Source: CAYJOG01 sp964371695 [NCBI: uncultured bacterium] (GTDB taxonomy: Bacteria; CAYJOG01). From it: DNA of 15,403 nucleotides. Both the position numbers and the translations under genes were made by a program. The stretch is from positions 1-15,403 of the forward strand of contig CAYJOG010000018.1 in NCBI GenBank assembly GCA_964371695.1, given 5' to 3'. Below are positions 9,001-14,394 of this stretch, piece after piece. The notes below the pieces were generated by a model. The model was not told the DNA's origin, made no database searches, and worked only from the letters and a program-made list of their open reading frames with translations. Positions within the stretch are counted from its first letter, which is position 1, and each line of letters opens with the position of its first letter.

Positions 9001-9682
9001 CGGGGCGGTCCACACCCATCTGGCGCAGGGCCTCGCGCACCCGCAGCGCGGTGCGCACCAGTGCGGCGGTGGTGGGCGGGCTTTGTTTTTCATCCGCCTC
9101 GCGGGCAGCCTCCAGGGCTTCTTCGGCGATTTCGTCCGTCAGGCCCGCGTCCAGAAAATCTTCCACCGTGGCCCCCACCAGACCCAGCGCGTCTTCAAAA
9201 CGGCCCAGGCGACTCAGGGACGGTTCCGCTGCGGCAAACCGCGCACTCAACAACCCCATCCACGGCCCAATGCGCGGCGGCGGCTCACCGGCGGCCAGCA
9301 AAACCTCCCGCGCCAGTGAAAACAGCGTGAGCACCCGCACACCCAACAGCGCGCCGCCGGGGGCCTGAGACGCCAACACCCGCAGCCAGTGACCGCGCTG
9401 CGTGTTACTCGCCACGACGATAAATTGTCTCAAAATCCCCTCCTGGGATTTTTCGACCGAGTGATTGTCGGGGAAACCCCGCCAATCACCGCGCAAAGCT
9501 TCGGTCTTTTGACCTTCGCTTTTCGGGGCAGGCCCTCCCTGGCCTGCAACAGATTGTCTCAAAATCCCCTCCTGGGATTTTTCGACCGAGTGTTGGGCAA
9601 GTTGCAGCACCTGTTCCAGCACCAGCGCCTGGGCGGCCCGGTTGTCCTCTGCCAGAAAAACCTTGCCGGGGGCCTCGCGCAC
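6086..9682 (-). CDS. addB: AddB-like PD-(D/E)XK nuclease subunit with Fe-S cluster
   Basis: This 1198-residue partner of AddA has an inactive helicase-like front half and a C-terminal nuclease. The nuclease is marked by GAVAHEALWRLV (helix with His), VVFLADRLDAPEG and FTDFKTGKPFYLK (D1031, K1033). The Fe-S staple cysteines are all present: C819 in KWSRCPWSVFVERVL and C1138, C1141, C1147 in CRICEVSETC (C-x2-C-x5-C). The N-terminus (GKVFLAEDNRAAQALVLEQV, then FIVVASNTQRGHWL) matches the degenerate ATPase front of AddB, but a 56-residue insertion (31-86) splits it. That insertion and another near 875-915 coincide with multi-hairpin DNA arrays. An acidic, charged linker (EESEEPEDEPEDEG, ~475-490) is also unusual. 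The GTG at 9682 is the farthest plausible start; an in-frame TAG lies 40 bases further upstream. TATCAT stands six bases before it. The stop overlaps the addA start by four bases. Confidence 0.9.
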   Translation of the reverse strand: MREAPGKVFLAEDNRAAQALVLEQVLQLAQHSVEKSQEGILRQSVAGQGGPAPKSEGQKTEALRGDWRGFPDNHSVEKSQEGILRQFIVVASNTQRGHWLRVLASQAPGGALLGVRVLTLFSLAREVLLAAGEPPPRIGPWMGLLSARFAAAEPSLSRLGRFEDALGLVGATVEDFLDAGLTDEIAEEALEAAREADEKQSPPTTAALVRTALRVREALRQMGVDRPGGLLAQAAQVLQNQPSLLGAAHLWLVGFEDGTAVVGDLVGELIKLGAGLVLTDSTGRGDTEDQTGGQAYRKVFFESVLQSAGQAKPLEAGHAAAGPQMDCFLAADTEEEIITVAGRVRALLDEGVDPEDIGVVHRQLPAVADFFRRWFSAFAVPFSGGLAPPVLFAAHRRFLSALQVFKLGGQCPAHHWLGALGAQSSLSPHLSDLGLALAQLGAATLADVAAQRWPQGLSSESGFPLQTRRAAAALPAEESEEPEDEPEDEGYEKPDKPSENGKSSQRRRLPHATFMEAVKAAGCLLKLWEAARSAEKQLPATQAARLRQMLMELGWGQGGEGEGLEKVWTALAALGSEGGVAEMPLDFQEMVWLLQNAAATAGAEPLGGAGGGVRLLDVTAARGLTFSHLFVTGLNHGIFPREVREDPLFSEGAREALRPVLAALPVKSLGHDEERFLFGALLFSADHVTLSCAQKNLNGKDIAPSPLLQRLLLGGQNGAPLKLETAAAPKEQPLGLSCARVLTQVQDGGFREAVFTGLATGAPCATPRELAHARLAVLDELETSWRSPAARRFGAFAGWAGQTGLEKVFVTTLEKWSRCPWSVFVERVLHLRPLPDPAGGLPSLSARLLGAVAHEALWRLVGRGSAQEPILSRLLRARMPASESRSFEKAEVFATPRGLAPEGVGFEKSTTDFSNRRQEATIEESLKAGLCTVYRPTPADVDKALAAAADFCAREEGFFSPGFMALLARAARPYVENAVALDWPEGQDSLVVGGAELEGWVKLPGGEDRVVFLADRLDAPEGNLMSLTFTDFKTGKPFYLKDVKPETVKNHFRNDILSGKKLQAVVYAAAHTGATGRYLFLTPGTPPEKTSLALPHHDPLVQQALSGTVQPLVRAMKAGYFYPRFWEEPGKEKLNSACRICEVSETCLRHETVFRQRLETVLKGDEPPEDFHWQSLWPLLRLGQDAAEKPDGDGKSAP
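6938..7059. repeat. multi-hairpin array inside addB (array II)
   Basis: Four hairpins follow one another on the + strand. The first is a perfect 13-bp stem GTTTGAAAAGTCC (6938-6950) / GGACTTTTCAAAC (6956-6968) with loop GTCGT. The second is ACGCC-ttc-GGGGGC-aa-GCCCCC-tt-GGCGT (6972-7000). The third is AAAGC-TTCG-GCTTT (7022-7035). The fourth is TGCGGGCA-tcct-TGCCCGCA (7040-7059), a perfect 8-bp stem. The whole array is read in frame as AddB residues ~875-915 (peptide around MPASESRSFEKAEVF and GVGFEKSTTDF). The order of modules matches the array at 9424-9592. Confidence 0.8.
9424..9592. repeat. multi-hairpin array with 40-bp direct repeat inside addB (array III)
   Basis: Positions 9424-9463 and 9553-9592 are identical over 40 bases. 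The period is 129 bases, exactly 43 codons, so AddB residues 31-43 and 74-86 are the same peptide (HSVEKSQEGILRQ). Each copy contains the perfect hairpin AAAATCCC-ctcct-GGGATTTT (9432-9452; 9561-9581). Between them lie CGGGG-aaa-CCCCG within ATTG/CAAT (9464-9485), GGTC-tttt-GACC flanked by AGC/GCT (9498-9521) and GCAGGCC-ctccct-GGCCTGC (9528-9547). The frame is kept throughout. Confidence 0.85.
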
Positions 9683-9688
9683 GGGACT

Positions 9689-9727
9689 ATGATAGGTTCC
9701 ACACCAAACTGCTTGTATGACCTATCA
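9689..9727 (-). promoter_or_regulatory. addB promoter region with flanking inverted repeat
   Basis: On the minus strand TATCAT (9694-9689) ends six bases before the GTG start of addB, implying a leaderless message. An 8-bp inverted repeat, TGATAGGT (9727-9720) and ACCTATCA (9697-9690), brackets the promoter. One arm covers the -10 box and the other lies near -38 to -45 from the start codon, with 30 bp between centres. This is the geometry of an operator bound by a dimer on one face of the helix, but it may instead be another hairpin of the adjoining array. No good -35 box is seen. Confidence 0.4.
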
Positions 9728-9842
9728 GGGTGTTGATAAACACCCTGAAAAATCCATGGATGGATTTTACCGCTTGCAGGGGTTTTTGGAACCCCTGCAA
9801 AATGGGTTGAGAAAGGCCAGGAGGGACTTTCTCAACACCCTG
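9726..9842. repeat. intergenic multi-hairpin array between addB and the STAS gene (array I)
   Basis: Four stems stand almost head to tail: CAGGGTGTT-gata-AACACCCTG (9726-9747); AAAATCCA-tgga-TGGATTTT (9749-9768); TTGCAGGGGTT-tttgg-AACCCCTGCAA (9774-9800), an 11-bp perfect stem; and GTTGAGAAAG/CTTTCTCAAC (9806-9836). The outer CAGGGTGTTG (9726-9735) also pairs with CAACACCCTG (9833-9842), enclosing the whole 117-bp element. The AAAATCC/GGATTTT and GCA...TGC modules resemble those inside addB. The open frame from 9717 through this array is taken to be incidental. Confidence 0.82.
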
Positions 9843-9849
9843 CTATTAT
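9841..9849 (+). promoter_or_regulatory. extended -10 promoter of the STAS gene
   Basis: TGCTATTAT (9841-9849) is an extended -10 element (TGnTATAAT, one mismatch in the hexamer). Transcription would start near 9856 and leave an untranslated leader of about 36 bases without an evident Shine-Dalgarno. The TG of the element is the last pair of bases of the hairpin array, so the array may contribute the promoter. No -35 box is seen. Confidence 0.45.
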
Positions 9850-9891
9850 CGGGCGCGCCTCAAAAAACAGTCTTACCCGGTCGATTAAAAA

Positions 9892-10191
9892 ATGATTCAG
9901 CGAGACCTTCACACACAGGACACCTCCGACGGTGTGCTTTATCGCGTCTCAGGCACGCTGGATGTGGTGTTTGTGCACGAGCACCGGGAGCGGCTGGAAG
10001 GCGTGGCGCTGTCGGGAAACGGCCTGCTGATGGACCTGACCGAGGTGGTGCATCTGGACAGCACCGGCCTGGGGCTGCTGGTGGCGCTGCGCCGCATGGC
10101 CGCCGCTGAAGGCGGCGAGCTGCGGGTGGTGGCCAAGAGCGAAGCGGTGCAAAAACTGCTGGAAGCCATGTTTCTGGATGATCTGTTTTAG
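9892..10191 (+). CDS. STAS-domain protein (anti-sigma factor antagonist-like)
   Basis: This 99-residue single-domain protein has the STAS fold pattern: VLYRVSGTLDVVFVHEHRERL (first strands and helix), NGLLMDLTEVVHLDSTGLGLLVALRRM and ELRVVAKSEAVQKLLEAMFLDDLF. The serine of DSTGLG (near residue 60) occupies the site phosphorylated by partner kinases in SpoIIAA/RsbV-type antagonists. Such proteins act by partner switching or as the STAS unit of lipid-transport systems (MlaB). No anti-sigma kinase or Mla gene is visible, so the partner is unknown. The ATG at 9892 is preceded by GATTAAAAA without a clear ribosome binding site. The TAG stop shares its TA with the end of the MITE that follows. Without that element the reading would end in TAA at the same codon, so the protein has not been shortened. 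It was probably once directly upstream of polA. Confidence 0.85.
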   Translation: MIQRDLHTQDTSDGVLYRVSGTLDVVFVHEHRERLEGVALSGNGLLMDLTEVVHLDSTGLGLLVALRRMAAAEGGELRVVAKSEAVQKLLEAMFLDDLF

Positions 10192-10236
10192 AGCATTCTC
10201 GGAGTAGACGTGGACGCAATAAGAGCTTTTTTTCTT

Positions 10237-10301
10237 GCCCTCTCCCTGAGGGAGAGGGCAGCCGAAGGTTGAGCGAAGCGAAATCTGAGGCGGGTGAGGG
10301 G
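10237..10301. repeat. CCCTCTCCC-family palindromic repeat, copy 3 (inside the MITE)
   Basis: GCCCTCTCCC (10237-10246) and GGGAGAGGGC (10250-10259) form a perfect 10-bp stem with loop TGA. CGAAGGTTGAGCGAAGCG and GCGGGTGAGGGGG follow. Either strand would form a very stable hairpin. Copy 4 is its inverted partner. Confidence 0.85.
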
Positions 10302-10349
10302 GAATGAGAACTTTTGAAAAAAGTCTGATTCTTTCTGCCCAGCCTGTTC

Positions 10350-10415
10350 CCCCTCACCCGCCCGCGACCTCACATCTGTTCGGTCACGGTCTGCCCTCTC
10401 CCTGAGGGAGAGGGC
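10350..10415. repeat. CCCTCTCCC-family palindromic repeat, copy 4 (inside the MITE)
   Basis: CCCCTCACCCGC followed by GCCCTCTCCC (10393-10402) / GGGAGAGGGC (10406-10415), loop TGA, in opposite orientation to copy 3. The two copies can also pair with each other, folding the element into one long hairpin between STAS and polA. That fold could attenuate or end transcription coming from the STAS gene. Confidence 0.85.
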
Positions 10416-10481
10416 AAGAACTGGCCCCGCCCTTTGTCTACGTCAAATATAAATTGCTCTAACCTGGCGTGTGTGCCGCCT

Positions 10482-10490
10482 TGTTAAACT
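10482..10490 (+). promoter_or_regulatory. putative extended -10 of polA
   Basis: TGTTAAACT (10482-10490) has a TG dinucleotide at the extended position and a 4-of-6 hexamer TAAACT. It is followed by CCCCCC and the ATG at 10497. There is no purine-rich ribosome binding site before the ATG, so a leaderless message fits. The evidence is the spacing shared with three other genes here. Confidence 0.35.
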
Positions 10491-10496
10491 CCCCCC

Positions 10497-13217
10497 ATGG
10501 CCCGTTACGCGCTCATTGACACACTGGGGTTGTTGTATCGGGCATTTTTCGCCATGCAAACCCGACTGAAAGACCCCCAGGGCCGCCCCGTGGGGGCCAT
10601 CTATGGCTTCTTTCTGATGATGCGCAAGCTCGCAAGCGTGGAGAATCCCGACGTGGTGGTGTATGGCCTGGACCTGCCCGGCCCCACGTTGCGCAAGGAG
10701 CGTTTCGCTGATTACAAAGCCCAGCGCGAGCGCATGCCCGAAGAGTTGCAGGCCCAGTGGGCGCATTTGGTGGACCTGCTGCGAGCACACGGCTTCAACG
10801 CCCTGGGGGCCGAAGGTTATGAAAGCGACGACGTGCTGGCCACACTGGCCACGCAACTGTCCGCCCAGGGCCACACCGTGGACATCTTCACGGGCGACAA
10901 AGACCTGCTGCAACTGGTGAACGACAACATCAGCGTGGTGCTCATGACCAAGGGCATGTCCGACCTCACCAAAATCACACCGGGCGGCGTGCGGGACGTG
11001 TTTGGCGTGACGCCCGAACAGGTGATCGAAAAAAAGGCCCTCATGGGCGACAGCTCCGACAACATTCCCGGCGTGAAGGGCATCGGCGAAAAAACCGCCA
11101 ACGAACTCATCGAACGCTTTTCAAATCTGGAAAACCTCTACGCCAGCCTGGACACCCTGAAAGGCGCGGTGCAAAAGAAACTGGCCGAGGGCCGCGACAT
11201 GGCTTTTTTCAGCCGCGAACTGGTGAGCCTGCACCGGGACTTGCCCCTGCCCGCCGCGCCCCTGCGCCCCGCCGCCGAAGAATCCGCCGCACTCAGCGAC
11301 ATCTACCGCGCCCTCAAGTTCACGTCGTTTCTCACCGAGTCCCAGGGTCAGGCCCAATCGCTGTTTGAAACCGAAGACACGCTCAAAACCTTTTCGGGTG
11401 AGTGCCGCACAATGTACGGCGGCGAAGATCTCGCCGCCTTTGTGCAGCAGGCCCGGTTGGCGGGCCGCTGGTGTCTGGACCTGGAGACCACCGGCAACGA
11501 CCCGGTGAAACATGAAATCGTGGGCGTGGCCCTGAGCACCGAGGCGGGCGTGGGGTTGTATCTGCCCGTGGCCCACCACGAGCTGGGGGTGCCCGCAGGC
11601 AAGGAGCAGTGGGCGCTGCCGGTGCTGCTGCGACAGTTGCAACCGCTTTTGTGCGAGACCGGCGTCACGCTTATCGGCCACAACCTGAAGTTCGACCTGC
11701 ATTTTTTGCTGCGGGCGGGGGCGGCGTATTCGTGCCCCGTGGCCGACACCATGGTGGCGGCGCACCTGGTGGAAGACGCCTGGGGCGCCCTGGGACTGAA
11801 GGCCCAGACCGCCGCCCGGCTGGGGGTGGCCCAGACCACTTTCGCCGAGGCCACGCAGGGCCTGCCCAAAGGCTCCACCTTTGCCGACGTGCCGGTGGAA
11901 AAAGCTGCTTCCTATGCCGCGCAGGACGCCGCCCTCACACTGGCCCTCTACGACAAACTGGAGCCGGAAATGCGGCGGCTGGACGTGTGGGAGAGCTTCA
12001 GCCGCGTGGAAATGCCGCTGTTGCCGATTCTGACCCGCATGGAGCACACGGGCATTCGTGTGAATCAACCGGCGCTGGATGACCTGGCCGCCGCATTGGG
12101 TCAGGAAGCGGCGGAACTGGAGGCCCGTTTTGGTGAACAGGTCACGGCCCGTGCGCCGGGCGTGGCGGTGAATCTGCGCAGCCCCGCCCAGTTGCAGACC
12201 CTGTTTTTCGAGATTCTCGAAATGAAAATGCGAGGCAAAAAAAGCACCGACGTGGACGCGCTTGCGGCGCTGAAATCGGCTTATCCCACCCACGCCGTGA
12301 TGCTGGACACCCTGCTGGAATACCGTCAGGTGGCCAAGCTCAAAAGCACTTACGTCGACGCCCTGAAACAGCACAGCAACAACCCCGCCGGGCGGGTTCA
12401 CACCAACTTCAGCCAGACCGCCGCCGCCACGGGCCGCCTGAGCAGCAGCGACCCCAACCTGCAGAACATCCCCATCCGCACCGAGCGGGGCAGGCTCATT
12501 CGCCGCGCCTTTGTGCCAGAGCCGGGCTGGCTGCTGCTGAAGGCGGATTATTCACAAATCGAACTGCGGGTGCTGGCCCACATCAGCGAGGAACCCGTGC
12601 TGCTCGCGGCCTTTGGCCGGGGCGAGGACATCCACCGCCAGACCGCCGCGCTGCTCTCTGGCAAAACGCCGGATGAAGTGAGCAAGGAAGACCGCGACGC
12701 CGCCAAGCGCGTGAACTTTGGCGTGATTTATGGCATGGGGGCCTTCAGCCTGGGTCAGGACCTGGGGGTGGGCACCGCCGAGGCGGCGAAGTTCATCGAG
12801 ACCTATTTCAACCGCCTGCCCCGGGTGAAAACCTTCATCGAAAACACCATCGCCCAGGCCCGCAAAGATGGCAGCGTGCGCACGCTGGGGGGGCGGCGCA
12901 TTGTGCTGCCCGAAATCAACAGCGCCAACCGGCCCCGGCGCGAATACAGCGAGCGGGCCGCCGTAAACGGCGTGGTGCAGGGCACGGCGGCGGAGTGGAT
13001 CAAGCTGGCGATGATTCGCCTGGACCGCTGGCTTGTCCAGAGTCACACACAGGCCCGGCTGCTGTTGCAGGTACACGACGAACTGGTGCTGGAAACCCCC
13101 CCCGACGAACTGGCGGCGGTGCAGGAGGCGGTGGGCACGGCCATGTCGGGGGCCTATGCCGCCCGCGTGCCTTTGGTGGTGGATCAGACCGTGGGCGAGA
13201 ACTGGGCCATGGCGTGA
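10497..13217 (+). CDS. polA: DNA polymerase I
   Basis: This 906-residue protein has all three Pol I activities. The 5' nuclease domain holds YALIDTLGLLYRAFFAM, YESDDVLATLA, FTGDKDLLQL and LMGDSSDNIPGVKGIGEKTA. Proofreading motifs are intact: Exo I DLETTGND (D328, E330), Exo II HNLKFDLHFL (D400) and Exo III YAAQD (Y473, D477). The polymerase has motif A DYSQIELRVLAHIS (D684), the O-helix RDAAKRVNFGVIYGMGAFSL (K737) and motif C QVHDELVLE (H860, D861). It fills gaps and removes primers in replication and excision repair. The length is typical (E. coli 928). The usual DGSSLLYRAFFA near the start reads DTLGLLYRAFFA here, keeping the metal-binding Asp. The ATG at 10497 puts this motif at the expected place. 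The STAS gene upstream is co-directional but separated by the MITE. Confidence 0.97.
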   Translation: MARYALIDTLGLLYRAFFAMQTRLKDPQGRPVGAIYGFFLMMRKLASVENPDVVVYGLDLPGPTLRKERFADYKAQRERMPEELQAQWAHLVDLLRAHGFNALGAEGYESDDVLATLATQLSAQGHTVDIFTGDKDLLQLVNDNISVVLMTKGMSDLTKITPGGVRDVFGVTPEQVIEKKALMGDSSDNIPGVKGIGEKTANELIERFSNLENLYASLDTLKGAVQKKLAEGRDMAFFSRELVSLHRDLPLPAAPLRPAAEESAALSDIYRALKFTSFLTESQGQAQSLFETEDTLKTFSGECRTMYGGEDLAAFVQQARLAGRWCLDLETTGNDPVKHEIVGVALSTEAGVGLYLPVAHHELGVPAGKEQWALPVLLRQLQPLLCETGVTLIGHNLKFDLHFLLRAGAAYSCPVADTMVAAHLVEDAWGALGLKAQTAARLGVAQTTFAEATQGLPKGSTFADVPVEKAASYAAQDAALTLALYDKLEPEMRRLDVWESFSRVEMPLLPILTRMEHTGIRVNQPALDDLAAALGQEAAELEARFGEQVTARAPGVAVNLRSPAQLQTLFFEILEMKMRGKKSTDVDALAALKSAYPTHAVMLDTLLEYRQVAKLKSTYVDALKQHSNNPAGRVHTNFSQTAAATGRLSSSDPNLQNIPIRTERGRLIRRAFVPEPGWLLLKADYSQIELRVLAHISEEPVLLAAFGRGEDIHRQTAALLSGKTPDEVSKEDRDAAKRVNFGVIYGMGAFSLGQDLGVGTAEAAKFIETYFNRLPRVKTFIENTIAQARKDGSVRTLGGRRIVLPEINSANRPRREYSERAAVNGVVQGTAAEWIKLAMIRLDRWLVQSHTQARLLLQVHDELVLETPPDELAAVQEAVGTAMSGAYAARVPLVVDQTVGENWAMA

Positions 13218-13286
13218 GCGGGGAAGCCGGAGGCTGGCGGTTCATTTGATTTGAAATGAGTCGCAGCGGTTTTTGTTTTTGAATAA

Positions 13287-13460
13287 ACCCCTCACCCCAA
13301 CCCTCTCCCCATTGAAGGGGAGAGGGGGCCGGGGAGCAATCTTGGTCAATAACCCGCAAGCCTGCGGTGTGCAAATGGTGCCCGCCCAGGGTTTTGCATT
13401 TGAAAGTCAGAGGTGTTTAACCCCCTCTCCCCTACTGGGGAGAGGGTTGGGGTGAGGGGT
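13287..13460. repeat. inverted pair of CCCTCTCCCC repeats (copies 5 and 6), 24-bp terminal inverted repeats
   Basis: Positions 13287-13310 and 13437-13460 are perfect 24-bp inverted repeats (starting ACCCCTCACCCCAACCC). Each contains its own hairpin: CCCTCTCCCC (13301-13310)/GGGGAGAGGG (13317-13326) with loop ATTGAA, and 13423-13432/13437-13446 with loop TACT. The 174-bp unit has no gene and lies between convergent polA and rsmE, where it may serve as a bidirectional transcription barrier. The T-rich arm GTTTTTGAATAAA precedes it, as at copy 1. Confidence 0.85.
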
Positions 13461-13503
13461 AAAACATAAACATAAAACCTTTTTATTTTTCTGGCCTGCC
13501 GCT

Positions 13504-14364
13504 TTACCCGTGCCCCTCGTGGCTCACCTTGTGCAGAAACTGGATGCCCAGAGACAGAAACACCGCCGTCTCCACCAGCAGGTTGAACGGCCCCAGGGTG
13601 ACGGGTTTTGCGCCCCCTTCTTTGAAGCGGTGCTTTTCGTGAGTTCCCCAACCGCCCTCTGGCCCCACAATCAGGCCCACGGGGCCATCCACGGCCTCAA
13701 TGGGTTCTCCGTCTTCTTCGAGCAAAAGCCAGGTGCGGTTGTCGTCCATGTGCCATTCGTTGAAATAGGTGGGGGTGTTCAGCGTGGGGCTGCCCAGGTG
13801 ACCCGCCACCTCGGCGCCTGACTGCAACAGGCGCTGCGCCCGGGCGTTGCGCTCTGGCGAGGGTTTGCTCCACTGGCCCTGAGACCGCTCGGCGGGCAGC
13901 AGCACCACTTCGCGCAGGCCCAGGTTGCCCAGAATGGGCAGCACCTCGGCCAGTGTCTGGGGCCGGGGCCAGGCCATGGCCAGCACAATGTTGGGGGGCC
14001 GGGGCGCGCTGATTTCCTCACCCAGAAACACCAGACGCAGGCTGCCCCGTGGCTCCCAGTGCAGTTTGCAGCGCATGGGCCGCTCGCTGGGGCCCACCAG
14101 CACCACCTCTTCGCCGTCGCTCACCCGCCGGGCGCGCATGTGCTGCGTCAGAGGCTGGGCGCGGTCCAGCACCTCTTCACCGGCGATATCAAACGGCACA
14201 TGAAAAAGCTTCTTCTCAAACGTCTTGACCGACAAGGCAAGCCCCCCCTGGGCCGGGAAATAAACCGGGTGATTGTAGTTCCGGCCCAGCGGACGGAAAA
14301 ATAGTTTTTCACGCGGCAAAAGGCAGTGACGGTCATCACAGAGTTTGTTTATAAACAGGCTCAC
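13504..14364 (-). CDS. rsmE: 16S rRNA (uracil-1498-N3)-methyltransferase, RsmE type
   Basis: This SPOUT-class methyltransferase modifies U1498 of 16S rRNA using S-adenosylmethionine. A PUA-like front (LFHVPFDIAGEEVLDRAQ...HMRARRVSDGEEVVLV) is followed by the linker RPPNIVLAMAWPRPQTLAEV, LGLREVVLLPAERSQ, LLQSGAEVAG and the SAM-knot LIVGPEGGWGTHE...PVTLGPFNLLVETAVFLSLG. The last motif normally reads LGxRILRxETA; the two arginines are F and V here, an unusual change near the cofactor. The frame opens at GTG 14364 (286 residues), but the family domain starts only near residue 54. A TTG at 14235 preceded by AGGGGGGG would give 243 residues, the length of E. coli RsmE, and the first 43 codons have less biased third positions. 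The true start is therefore uncertain. It lies 30 bases downstream of a respiratory operon on the same strand. Confidence 0.85.
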   Translation of the reverse strand: MSLFINKLCDDRHCLLPREKLFFRPLGRNYNHPVYFPAQGGLALSVKTFEKKLFHVPFDIAGEEVLDRAQPLTQHMRARRVSDGEEVVLVGPSERPMRCKLHWEPRGSLRLVFLGEEISAPRPPNIVLAMAWPRPQTLAEVLPILGNLGLREVVLLPAERSQGQWSKPSPERNARAQRLLQSGAEVAGHLGSPTLNTPTYFNEWHMDDNRTWLLLEEDGEPIEAVDGPVGLIVGPEGGWGTHEKHRFKEGGAKPVTLGPFNLLVETAVFLSLGIQFLHKVSHEGHG

Positions 14365-14378
14365 GCGACAGCCGTCAC
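14326..14378. promoter_or_regulatory. dyad-symmetric site GTGACGG...GTTTATAAAC...CCGTCAC
   Basis: A perfect 10-bp palindrome GTTTATAAAC (14347-14356) sits at the centre of a wider inverted repeat GTGACGG (14326-14332) / CCGTCAC (14372-14378). The two symmetries have nearly the same centre (14351.5 and 14352). It overlaps the proposed 5' end of rsmE just past the respiratory operon. It may be an operator for rsmE, which would favour the downstream TTG start, or chance. Confidence 0.3.
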
Positions 14379-14394
14379 AAAATCATCAGATTTT

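Larger units (their letters stand above)
10188..10462. mobile_element. 275-bp MITE-like element with TTAGAGCA termini
   Basis: TTAGAGCA (10188-10195) and TGCTCTAA (10455-10462) are perfect terminal inverted repeats. The similarity extends inward imperfectly (GTAGACGTGGAC against TTTGACGTAGAC) to two CCCTCTCCC palindromes in opposite orientation. There is no open frame for a transposase. A TA dinucleotide lies in each terminus, as expected for IS630/Tc1-type insertion into TA. Removing the element would leave STAS and polA 34 bases apart and keep the STAS stop codon. The IS630 link is inferred from the TA alone. Confidence 0.65.

Noticed and set aside
6938-9842. CRISPR array
   Set aside because: The hairpins are not regularly spaced identical repeats. 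Only one 40-bp sequence is repeated, twice, and no cas gene is present.
9717-10109. Open frame on + strand beginning MTYQGVDKHPEKS through the hairpin array and into the STAS gene
   Set aside because: It overlaps the well-supported STAS gene in another frame, and its first half is a translation of palindromic DNA. No ribosome binding site or family resemblance was seen.
10188-10195. Truncation of the STAS protein by the MITE
   Set aside because: The uninterrupted flanks also give a stop (TAA) at the same codon, and the protein ends where single STAS domains usually end.
11121-12401. 426-residue open frame on the minus strand opposite polA
   Set aside because: It is antisense to the proofreading and polymerase domains of polA and has no recognisable domain.
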